Positions 1-11,300 of a stretch of 36,684 bases of DNA are shown piece after piece. This DNA comes from Trichoplax sp. H2 (Eukaryota > Placozoa > Uniplacotomia > Trichoplacea). How positions within the stretch are numbered: the stretch's first letter is position 1; every line of letters begins with the position of its first letter. Position numbers and translations under genes: made by a program. The notes beneath the pieces were generated by a model that was not told the DNA's origin, made no database searches, and was given only the letters and a program-made list of their open reading frames with translations. The stretch spans positions 1 to 36,684 of the forward strand of contig NOWV01000361.1 of the NCBI GenBank assembly GCA_003344405.1. The letters run 5' to 3'.

Positions 1-2
1 TA

Positions 3-395
3 CATGAAGTTCTTTACGATACAACACGAAATCAACATTATACATCGCTCGATGTTGGCTATCATATCTTTAGTCAAACTTCAGCGAATCAAAGACCGTC
101 CATCATGCAAGCTACTAAAAGCTGTCCTAGTCAGAAGCAAACTGATCTTGATCTGCGTTCCGGAGACTTTATTGATTCCTGTAAAGTAGTATCCAAATCA
201 AATAAGATGTATTATGGATATTCCATGCGCTTGAAAAAATTTGGCAATTTCCATCAAAGTTGCGCGAAATATTTACTGGATAATCATCACTATTACAATT
301 ACAGCGTAGTAGACTACTCACGACTGACTTTGAACAGAAGCCAAACTGTCGATAATGCTTGTTTAAAAACATCGATTGCCGATTTCATTTTATAA
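3..395 (+). CDS. FUT8-like glycosyltransferase, C-terminal part with SH3 domain (partial, 5' end outside window)
   Basis: The frame is open from the first bases of the window to a TAA at 393-395 (130 codons visible). Near its start it reads NQHYTSLDVGYHIF, then SANQRPSI, then DLDLRSGDFID and YYGYSMR. This order resembles the C-terminus of animal alpha-1,6-fucosyltransferase (FUT8), where a Ser-Leu-Asp-x-x-Tyr motif and an Asn-rich loop precede an SH3 domain with a GD-I-I turn and a GYS segment. FUT8 is a Golgi enzyme that adds core fucose to N-glycans. The usual G-L-Y-P of the SH3 end is not clear here (GNFHQS instead). The last 45 codons fall inside the first unit of a tandem repeat. An alternative is that coding stops earlier: a GTAAAG donor-like site lies at 181. 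The family call rests on remembered motifs, not a search. The catalytic domain is not in the window. Confidence 0.55.
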   Translation, partial: HEVLYDTTRNQHYTSLDVGYHIFSQTSANQRPSIMQATKSCPSQKQTDLDLRSGDFIDSCKVVSKSNKMYYGYSMRLKKFGNFHQSCAKYLLDNHHYYNYSVVDYSRLTLNRSQTVDNACLKTSIADFIL

Positions 396-1060
396 TATCT
401 GACTATAAAGTAAGTCTCCTTATTTGTGCCGCAGCAAATTTTCAATTTTGTATTGCTATATCCTGAGACTAAATTGCGGCCATGAATGTAAAACTCAGGA
501 ATTAGCTGCAATTGCAATATGTACAAATGTTATTGCGCGAAATCTAAGATGGGCAATCATCATTATTGCGATTAAAACCAATTTTTAACTGAAGCCAAGC
601 TATCGATAATGTTTGCTTACAAATATCGATAGCCAATTTCATATTATAATATCGGACTATTGAGTAAGCCTCCTTATTTGTATCGCAATGATATTTCAAT
701 CTTGTATTGCGATATCTTAAGACTATAGAATTGGATATATTAGCCAGGAAATAAGTTGCAATTGCAATGTATATAAATACTATTGCGCCAAGTATTTGAT
801 GGACAGTTATCATAATTACAATTATGATGGAGTAGGTTACTTAAGCCGACTTTCAACAGAAGCCTAACTATCGATAATGTTTGTTGAAAAATCGATTAAC
901 GATTTCATGCTATAAATATGTGACTATTGAGTGAGTGTCATTATTTACACAACAGTGATTTTTCAATCCTGTATTGAGATATCCTGAGACTACAGAATTA
1001 TACTTGTTAGTCAGGAAATAGACTGCAATTGCAATATTCGTAGAAATTTAAGTTATTACT
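261..1060. repeat. Degenerate tandem repeat, about 3 copies of a 254-268 bp unit
   Basis: Three diverged copies follow each other. The anchor GATAATG preceded by a Cys/Pro-rich-looking AGAAGCC segment occurs at 351, 605 and 873, giving periods of 254 and 268 bases. Other shared blocks are a segment like TTGCGCGAAAT (near 261, 535 and 783), CTCCTTATTTGT, TATCCTGAGACTA and TGCAATTGCAAT. The copies differ by many substitutions and small indels, so the duplication is old. The first copy overlaps the C-terminal codons of the FUT8-like frame. I see no transposase or terminal repeats. Confidence 0.75.
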
Positions 1061-3474
1061 TGACTGAGAATTGAAAAGATTTAAATGGTGACAGAATTCC
1101 ATTTGAAACGTTACATTTATTTATAAAGATCCATCAAAATGATGCTTAACTGTTCAGATAGTAAGACAACTAATTGTGTTTCCGGGCTAAAGGATTCAAT
1201 AACATCCTCCGTTGATAATATATATTATATACGCCAAGATTTCCTTCTTATAGTCTGGAATTTGTGAATATGCTAGCAATGAAGTGAACTGCCTAATTCT
1301 ATGATAGTTTTCGATAATATTTAGGCAGTTCGATGTTGCCTACTTCTAGTTCATTTTACGGATATTCTAATGTGAATGATTTGCGTCTAATTAAGTATCT
1401 ATGTATTATCCGTCATTAGGGCCTATATCAGAATATTACAAAGAATGTAAATTATATTTTTTTCTTCCTGTTCATCACTAGTAATTGACTGCTGCTGTTA
1501 ATAGATATGCTAAATGCTGGAATAGATGGACCGTTAATTTTTGTTGAGCCATAGTGTATTTGTTAATAAAATGCAATTTTTAATTATGAGTAGCTAGTGC
1601 TAAAATCGGTACGTCCTGAAACAAAGTTATGCGATTTTTCAATTCCCGCTTTAATTAGTCTATCACTAACAAAGCATATTCTTGATCCAAGGTATATTTG
1701 ATATCAGATTTTTCTTTAGTAATATGGAAAAATGCTTAAGGAATATTCTGTCAATCATTTTTTAATGTTAGTCCAAGAGCGGATTGAAAGTTTCCGCTTC
1801 CATAGCACTCTTTCCTTTAATGACAGTTTGATACATTCTTGATGAAACATTGCCTTAAAACTGGAAATTCATTCTGATTTTTGTACATAACACTCTTTAA
1901 TCTCCGATAACGGGCTCTTTTGGAATAGTATAATTTAAACAGAATGATTCCGTTACTTGTTTTGCCATAAAGACAGTGTTGAAAATTGTAAAGTATTCTC
2001 ATTTGGTCATTTATCAATCATCACTCTACTAGTTTTATCAATTAAAATATTTCGTTTTAAGTACGCTATTATAAAATATTAACCATTTCTTTTCACCTTC
2101 CATCAACCATCACAACTTCTATCTCTGCATCATGAAATATTATAAGGAATTGTTTTAAATAACAGAATACTGCAATAGTATAGATAACAGGCTGTAATGC
2201 TTAACTTTAGTAATGTAATGTAGGCCTCTTATTATACTTAGAAATAGCTTTCTTTCCAGACAAGAAGGCAGATGTACTAATCATTTACGAAAATTTTATA
2301 AACTAATTAGCTGCACTCCATAATATGACCTAAGAAACTGAAAAATTAGGCAATAATGCTTCAAGTCACTTCTGTGCAAAACATTCGATTCATAATTTGA
2401 AGAATTTCCTTTTGAAATCCTTGTCTTGTATTATTATGTACCATTTGAAATCTGTATTACATTATTCATAAGATCTGTAGAAATGGAATAAAATACACCT
2501 TAATTTGTAATGATAGGATCCGATCTATTCTAATTCAACAACAACGTAAATAATCGATAAAGAATGAGCCGTATATTTCATATTCATACATAATGATCAA
2601 ATCTTTCGACGTAAGAAGAGGCATGACGAACTTTAATGATGTCAATTCAAAGTGCTATGCTATTAATTTGTATTTAGATCCATTTGTCTAACACATTTCA
2701 TATACAATAAATTTATAATGGTTAAGAACGCCAACTTCAAATTATTGAATTGACCCATTTTTAAATTGCTTTATTCAACTCCATTCAAAGGAGATTGTAA
2801 AACTAATAGGAAGTTTCTTGACATATGAAGAAATTTTGAAACGTCATTAGTAAGTAGTAACTACCTGAAAATATTAATTTATCGCCTTTAATATCATTCT
2901 ATCGAGTAGATAATATTGTATTACAATTATAAGTGAGGAAGAATAAATTGTAGTTAAAACTTGAACAATTTATAAAATTGGCAGAAAATCGAATTTTATA
3001 GTTTTCATTTTACTAAGTGACAGGGAGAGTTATCATATAGGATTTTGGTATAAACTAAGCGTATAAATAATATCCTTCTATAATTATAGCCGTATTCCAA
3101 GTTAATTCTGACAAAAACTTGAATGCAATAGTAAAAGACAAGAAAATAATATTAATATTTAATATTTGAATATAAAAAGCAGTCGGAAATAATTTTATTA
3201 AAGCCATTAGAAATTTAGTGAGAATTTAAGAGAGTAATAACTAGTTCAGAAATAATCTAGCACAGGAATAACAACCTCGGCTTAAATATGGTATAAATCA
3301 TTGCAAATGGCTAAAATAAAATAGCAAATGGAGCATGGAGCAATGTTAAAATTTTCAAGTTGTAGTTCTAAATTTTTATAGATATCCTTACGAGTGATTT
3401 ATTATCGAAGCTTCTGAATTTAATATCACTTATCAAGAATTAACAAGGAAATTGTACCGGAATTTATGTATTTA
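1061..3474. other. Non-coding interval with no recognisable gene
   Basis: About 2.4 kb of AT-rich sequence with frequent stops in all frames. The longest open frame (minus strand, 1817-2017, 66 codons) has no recognisable domain and I treat it as chance. A strong hairpin sits at about 1286-1331 and is listed separately. I see no RNA gene or promoter motif that I could defend. Confidence 0.5.
1286..1331. repeat. Inverted repeat / hairpin, 11-bp perfect stem
   Basis: GAACTGCCTAA at 1286-1296 is matched by its exact reverse complement at 1321-1331, with a 24-base loop. Outside the stem, GCAA at 1277-1280 and TTGC shortly after 1331 could extend pairing across small bulges. The function is unknown: it could be a structured RNA, a remnant of a small mobile element, or chance. 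Confidence 0.6.
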
Positions 3475-4161
3475 ACATAGAATAAGGCACTTATCTAATA
3501 TAAATGTGCAGGTGTAAATTCAATAAAGAATCAAAGCCCACTGATATTAACTCTATCATGTAAATGACCAAGAAAATTCTTAGGTAATTGATAAAGTTCT
3601 AATTTATTAATCCTTTTTCTTAGTACGGCTTTTAATATGGTTCAGTACTTTATAGAATAAAATTTTAAGAGGAAATAAAATCATCCCAGAATCCGCCTAT
3701 NNNNNNNNNNNNNNNNNNNNTAGAATAAAGTAAGTAATTGCTCAAGAAACGGTAAGACTCATATCGTGAAGAATAGTGTAATAATTAGTCAGTTGTCTGT
3801 GGAGATCAGCCGAGAAATCGAGTTCTCAAATACTTCTCTCATAGAAACTGAAAGTACTGGGAGAAATAGCCCAAGTTTTAAGTAACTACACTAGAGTTCT
3901 TTACTTTCCTTTGCCACAAGTGAGGGTTATGACAAACATAGAATAAGGCACTTATCTAATAGAAATGTGCAGGTGCAAATTCAATAAAGAAGCAAAACCC
4001 TCTGATATTAACTCTATCAAGTAAACGACCAAGAAAATTCTTAGGTAATTGATAAAGTTCTAATTTATTAATCCTTTTTATTAGTACGGCTTTTAATATG
4101 GTTCAGTACTTTATAGAATAAAATTTTAAGAGGAAATAAAATCATCCCAGAATCCGCCTAT
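3475..4161. repeat. Duplicated 226-bp segment flanking assembly gap 1
   Basis: Bases 3475-3700 (ending exactly at the N run 3701-3720) align without indels to 3936-4161, with only scattered substitutions. The left copy stops at the gap, while the right copy continues into unique sequence. That is the pattern expected when two overlapping contigs or two haplotypes are scaffolded side by side. A true tandem duplication is possible but less likely. Confidence 0.85.
3701..3720. other. Assembly gap 1 (20 N)
   Basis: A run of exactly 20 N. The uniform size, the same as gap 2, suggests a placeholder rather than a measured gap length. The true length may be negative, because the flanks overlap. Confidence 0.98.
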
Positions 4162-5210
4162 TAATATTTTCAAAATACGGGAATTTCCTATTCAAGCATC
4201 GATAATTTATAACTAAAGGAAAATATTTGATAAATTTACTTCCAATTCATTCTTGCTAACAAATGATAAAATTCTATTCATTTCCCTTTTAATTATGCTG
4301 TCGGAATAAATTTAAATTTTGTATACTTACTCTCATAGGTACATATCAGTGTAATTTAAATGCTAAAAGTTTGAATATTTTGATCTGCTAGTTTCTAGTA
4401 GGCGTCATTAACTAAATAACCTAATTGAAATTTCAAATCAATGTATATCCTTTAGGCCATGTTTCTTCACTACTCAACGCTATGTAATAAAATCAAGTTA
4501 TTACATTTATCATTTTACTATTCTAAAATATCCATTACGATGGTCAAAATTTGTTGATGTCTAGGCTTTTATCAACAAGCTTATTGTTGTACTTTTAATC
4601 CTATTATCTTATACTGACATGGATTGCTAGTAACAGTTTACTTATTGGCTGCTATGGATTAAAAGTTAACTTTGACTTGGAAATTAATTAATGATGTTAT
4701 TGTCGTCTCATTGAATGATTTTAATTTGATAACTTTCTATTCTCAGCGATATAGGTAACTCACTTTTCATTTTGATTGGTAATTTAGTAATTACCATTAC
4801 TTAAATGACTACTGTCTGAGTATAGAGTCTGTTAGCCAAAATAGAGCAATTTATACTTTATGATACAAAAACTATTACCAATGACCTTGTAGGCTTTTAT
4901 AAGACTAAATAAAAACAGCAATTAGCCTGGCTACGTCAATGGTTTTGTTTCTTTTCTTTGTATAAAAACTTGCATCACTATTCAATTTTTGAAACTTTCT
5001 TTCTAAAGGAAATAATTCTGTAAGTTCTATTTCCCCTATGGCTGGCTTACGATCCGATTAAACTTCGTTTTCATTGCAAAAGTGTCAACAGAGTTTACAT
5101 ATCGCTTTAAATTGTTAAAGTGATTAAAATTGCATATGTTATTGAAATTCTACATGATATTTGTATAAGAACTTTAAGCAAATTTTTGTTAAAGTAATTC
5201 GCGTACTTAA
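4162..5210. other. Intergenic region upstream of the GPCR gene
   Basis: About 1 kb with no open frame that looks coding. It should contain the promoter and 5' UTR of the receptor gene starting at 5211, but I find no TATA box or initiator I can assign with confidence. Confidence 0.4.
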
Positions 5211-5319
5211 ATGCCGTTTTATCCAGCATTATTTCATTGTCGCTATAAAATTATGGTGTCATTTTTCATTTCGTGGCTGATACTACTCCAATATCAAGTT
5301 GTGAGAACTCAAAATCAAG
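5211..5319 (+). CDS. GPCR exon 1: start and signal peptide
   Basis: The first ATG is at 5211. A second in-frame ATG at 5253 (residue 15) starts a cleaner signal peptide, with the hydrophobic core FFISWLILL and likely cleavage near VRT/QN, so it could be the real start. The exon ends at AAG|GTAAGA in phase 1, the phase used by all following module exons. Confidence 0.65.
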
Positions 5320-8300
5320 GTAAGATATTTATTACACATGAAAATATTTTTAAGGACTTGTACAGAAACTGTAATAGACCTTCATGGTTTGTAGCTAACT
5401 GTGTCAAAAATAAATATAAGTCTAATGTTGTAGATTACCGTAAATAATCGCATCATTGGTAACGCGTAGATAAACTAGAAAAGGAATTTAGTTACTCAAT
5501 TCTTTGATGATTGAAAATCTTGCTTAAAACGATATAATGTAGAAAATTTAGGTAAATTTCTTATTCAGATTGAAGAATTGTATGCTTTGTCGATAGGTAA
5601 CGTTTTCTTGCAGTCATTGAGCAATTCAAAAAAAGAGTATTACCTGCTTGGATAATAGCAGTGATGTCTTTCACTTTTACTCATACATTAAGAATTGTGT
5701 GCTTTTTCTTGTAGTCGTTAAATAATTTCATAAAGAGAGTTATCAGCTTAGATAGAGCTAGTCATGTCTTTATTTTTATCGGTAACCTAGAAAAACTGAT
5801 ATTTCGAGCAACTAATTAATTTTAATTTCCAATAGATCTTGAAAACATATTGCAACTTCTTCTGATAATGTTTTCCAACCCTTCTTAGATGGAAAACATA
5901 TTACATCAGCTCATTTTTTGATTTATTTGATACAACAACCTGATCTAGCAAACATTTTATAAATATAAATTGATATTCGAACGTTTAAAGGCCGATTTAT
6001 GGATGTTGATAGGAGAAGTCCTGTGCAATCGAGAAAATGCTCAATGCTATGAAGGCCAATGTACTGCTACATCTCAATATTGCAATGCAGCTATTCAGTG
6101 CAATAAGACTACTTTGATAGGGGCCGCAGGCTGTGGTAAGACTTTTCCTGTCATAATGTTCTAATTTTATAATCAGCCAAATAAGCAGCACGTAGATATT
6201 TTTATCTTGGACTAGTAAATGTTGAATTAGCTTAAGTAAAATAGATTTTAGAATATATTACTTCTGAAATCAGGTAAGAAAGAATTCGTATTACTGTATA
6301 AGAGTTGATAAATGTAATACTGATAATTAATAAGGACTAAATATATACCTACTTTCATTTTAATGGCTGTTTATCGCAGGACATATTTTAAGAGTAAATC
6401 TACCAGACTTTGGTTGAATAAATAGTTAATCAACTCAGAAATTAGATTCAAATGATACCGAAATAATTCGGTCAGAGGCCACTCATATTTTAATAGGTAG
6501 TGCTTCTCTCTGTATTGACTATCGTACAATTTGTAGCATAGGTAGTATAAGCAAATGCTTACTATCGTAAGATCGATTTTCCTTTCTATAATCAATAAAA
6601 TGTTTAAGCTTTAATTCAATCAGTAGAATCTACAGAGAAGAGGAGCTAACTGATCATACAGAGACATAGATTACTTTAATACCGTAATTTTAACATTCAT
6701 TTCGGCAAATCAAATAAGTATGGATGATACCATGGATATGTAAATCTCGACCTAAAGTAGTTACTTCAAGCAAGGATTATATCGCTTTTAAAAATTAATG
6801 ATACTAGAATACTTAGATCCTTTTCATAATACTAGATCACTATTTGGATTTTATAGGCACAGTAATGTTTGCGATTGTCATAATGAAATAGCGGCTTTCT
6901 AATCATAGCATATGATATGATACTTATTTGATTTTCTTATTAATTTACAACCTGGATAGTACCAGATCAATGCCAACCATCCCAATTTAAATGTAATAAT
7001 GGACTCTGCATTCCCAGTCATAACTGGTGCAATTTTCAGTATAATTGCGAAGATATGTCTGATGAGCAAAATTGTAGTAAGAACATTGACCATAAGTTTA
7101 AAAATATTTTGATGAAAAGTAAAGCTTCAATTTTTTATATTGACAAGAATAAACTTAACGCTTTTAGCCTGCTAAATTAATTATAAGTCGCCTTCTTTTC
7201 AGATATCCAACAATAATTGACAGTATCAATATTCAATATTACTAGATAAAATCACGTTTATTGTAGCTAATATCAAATTCTTAATTCTAGTCTATCCGAA
7301 ATGTAACCAATTTACTGAAATAAAATGTCAAAGTGGTCAGTGTATAAGCAGAGTCCTACGTTGTGATGGTTACAATGATTGTTACGATGGATCAGACGAA
7401 GAGTACTGTGGTATGTTTATTCCAATATTATGTGAATAACAAATTCAACAAACTGCTATGTTAAATAATTTAAATTCTCTGATATTTTAAGCCATAACTT
7501 GCCCTAAGTCCTAAATTTATTCGAGTTTAAAGCATCACCCGTATTATGTTGAAACGTAAATGGATTCGATCCGAATAGTAGATATTATCAGCTCAGTAGG
7601 GGACTCTGCTGGTTTTTAATCAAAATTTGGTGTTATTGATAATTTTGTAGATCAACAATATTATTTCTAATTCTTTTTATTTACATCGCATTTTATAACA
7701 CTAAATATATTTAATCAGCCGTTGTGAGAAGCATTTTATATTGACCAAATAAATTACAGCCATCACATAAATATTTCTACGTTTATATCATTATCCAAAT
7801 TTCGGGAAATTTTAATAATCCTGCATCGATTCGAACAGTAATTGATTTAAGCAATATTATTATTATTTTAACTGTTACTTTAAAATGGCTACTGCAATCA
7901 AAATTTGACAAGAGTTCTTCCATATTCTCCAGATTTATTAGACTCAGGGATTATATTTCCTTCATCAGATATGGGTTTTGCATGTAGCATTTGTCACAAA
8001 CTCCCGCGTGATAAGATAACGTTGTAATCGAATCTACGATCTCGCAATAATTCGTACGCCTTCGATTTCCGTTATACTTTTAACCTTAGGAACTAAGAAC
8101 TAACTTTTATTAATTTGTCCAATCGTTTAAATAGATTTTATCTACAAGCTTTTACACACCTCTTAGAATACTACTAATCCAACTATATATATAAATGACC
8201 TTTAACATATCACAATTTAAATCATACCGTCTACAATCTATATCTGGCTACATAATCTCCTCGGCTTATAATATCATTATAGCCGCATAGCATGTACTAT

Positions 8301-11300
8301 TTTGGTACGGTGAGTTAGCACCGTGACAGCATTCTGTAGAAAATTGTCTTTAAGAATTCTCAAGCAAAACTTTGTACGCTTATTTCCTGCCAGTTTAAAT
8401 ATTTATTATCTTGCATTTAATTCTTCATTAATATATCAGTTTACCCATTCTGTAATACTGACATCATTTTAATTCCTCTATTCCGTAATAATGGCAAATG
8501 AGCAGGTGCTACTGCGGAGGTAGTGAAAAACTATAAAATTGGATAATTTTAATTGTATTAATCTTCTCTTCAATCCTTTTCTCGAATAACTATCATTAAA
8601 GATCAATCTTGATGTTGTTTTTCACTTATAATTGACCATTAGTACACTATATTGACCTCTGATCGAAGCGGGTGCTTTCGTCAAATTAGATGCTAAGCTA
8701 GCTAAATTTCGGCCTATTATTTATCTACTACACATTTTTATCAACGTAAGGATATCCTTCATGCCATACTGGAACTTTTACATGTTTTCTGGGTCGATGT
8801 ATCGATATTTTCCAAAAGTGCGAAAACAAGGTTGATTGCTGGGATACAGTCAACAATCAAAATTGCCGTAAGTTGCAACTGATTTTATTAAAATTAAGAA
8901 TTCACATTTAATAACCAGTACTATATATATGAATTAAATCTACTACAAACTTTCGTGGTAAGCAGCAGTGTTAAACCCGTTAGAAATTTTAATATTATTT
9001 CAGTAGTAATCTCCTGAGTCTACTGCACAGTAGTAGTTCATGCCTTCATATTTTGTTAGCAGGCATAAACAACAAAAACTAAATTTCGCTATACCACTAA
9101 TTCTAATTTGTATAAGAAATTACATACTGCTGGGTTTCTTCGCTGATAATCTATATCAAAATAAAAAATAAAATTTTACTAAATTAAATTAAACTATCAA
9201 CAATTGAAGTCCAAACAAAATAAAATTAGGGGAAAAGCACCAGTTTATTATATCTTTAACAAATATCTTAGCAAAACTTCTTAAATGAATAACAAAACAC
9301 GGGCATAACTACTGCCCCAACCAACCAAACTATCAATCAATGCGATAACTCACGATTATCCTAGACTTTTCTTGTCTTCTCTAACTCCAACTGCACTAAA
9401 TTACCGAACTACGCCACCTTATATATGCTACGCAGAACAGTTGATGGTATTAGACTATCCAACTATCATTCTAAAGTACTCCAAATTAAACTAGCATTCA
9501 AATACATATGATAAGATAAATTATACCCTAGACTCCCGGAAACTACTAAATTAATACTAACTATAGTTTAGTTTGAAACTGTACATTTCTACAGCATACA
9601 CTAAGACAAAATAACAATCCCAGATCAAATTTTTGGGGTTCATACCTTATGAAATTACAAAGTATCATTAACTTCTTCAGTAATTAATTATCAAAATTAG
9701 CACACATAAATTCTATCAACTAAATATATCGCTTGAATCAAAAAATCATAATATCTGATTATTAACAAAAATTAAGCTACGGATTATCTGAACTTCTAAC
9801 CCAAATAAAGTAGTCAGATTTACGTATACCAAGATACTAAGTAATAATCGACTATTATAATCAACCAAACAAGTCATATTTTTAAAGCTAGGATACTTAT
9901 CACGATTCAAAAACTAAGCTAGAATAATTAAAAAATACAAGAACTTGAAGAAAACTTCTAAAAATTAACCTTCATTACACCATTTTGTGCAGTTTATGCC
10001 TAACATTGATAACGCTATCGTTGTTAGGGTTAAGATTAGTTCATCCTGAATTAATCATTACTGCACCAAGTCGATGAAAATCTTTAAATTTTTCCATCAT
10101 CTTCGATGAAGCAGCTATTTTACCCCATCTTTACATAAAATCCCAGTTAATAACCAATTTGCTAATTAAAGATCAGATTGAATGAACTCGATTAGGAATG
10201 ATTGCATCTGTCTAGTAGTATCAATAGTAATGATTTTTCTTCAATTAGTAATTGAATACTTAATTAGCACATTTGTCTATTCATGCAATGCATTTTCGCT
10301 AATTATCATCATAATTGTCTAATGCGATCATTTTAAGCGTCTCTCCATTCGCTAAATAGAAAACTGAGTCTATAGTATATTAACTTTCTTGAGCAAGCCA
10401 TCGCACTAGAAATTTCTGTTCCAGCTACAGATCAATGATGTAAAAGTGTTGCTCAAAGCTATTGACTAAGCAGCGTACTTTTAAATTTCAAGAGATTTAC
10501 TTCCAAATACCGTAGTTACTATCAATATATTATTGCTTATCGTACTATCCTATTTATCCATCAGTTACCTCAATTATTGTCAAAATTTTCGCCTGAAAAT
10601 ATTTAGTTTCGTTCATCTATCGAAGCGATTGTATTATGAAATCTATACTATTTGTTTGNNNNNNNNNNNNNNNNNNNNGTCATAAAAAGTCAGTGCTATA
10701 TTAAAACACAGTGTATCCAAATTAGAAGTTAACTAAATAAGGATAGTCTAACAGAATTATCCTAACATAGTTATTTCTACTGTAATACAGTATTTAACAC
10801 TGCAACACTTCCAAATACCGTGGTTACTATCAATATATTATTGCTTATCGTACTATCCTATTTATCCATCAGTTACCTCAATTATTGTCAAAATTTTCGC
10901 CTGAAAATATTTAGTTTCGTTCATCTATCGAAGCGATTGTATTATGAAATCTATACTATTTGTTTGCATAAAGCTGTTAGAGAAGGGACTTTGTAAAGAG
11001 GAATAACAGAAATATTGACATATTCCATCTATGTTTCTTACAGCTATTTAGAAGTCGTAGACTTAGAACCGTATAAAATTCTAAAATAAGTCATTATAAT
11101 GGATTAAAATTTATAAAGAATGTGTCTATAATATTGTCAAATCGCTTATGACAATCCATACCTCCAATGAAATATCAGACTAATAACTGTAATATTTCAC
11201 TATTTTACTGAATCTATTAGTCAATCCAAAGAGTTGCAACCGCTACCTAACCGCTGCAAATGGAAATTTTTCAACGCCCAACTATCCTTCCAATTACCCT

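Larger units (their letters stand above)
8868..11220 (+). other. GPCR intron 5, containing assembly gap 2
   Basis: 2.35 kb, the longest intron, containing the N run at 10659-10678 and the duplicated flanks. I see no exon in the readable part. Because the gap lies here, a lost module exon cannot be excluded. Confidence 0.45.

Noticed and set aside
1817-2017. 66-codon minus-strand open frame
   Set aside because: No recognisable motif and no exon partners.
10015-10035. TTAGGGTTA, telomere-like
   Set aside because: Only a single partial copy in an intron; not a telomeric array.
8868-11220. Additional CUB or LDLa exon within intron 5
   Set aside because: I searched the readable sequence and found no cysteine pattern in an open frame between splice sites; the gap leaves a small uncertainty.
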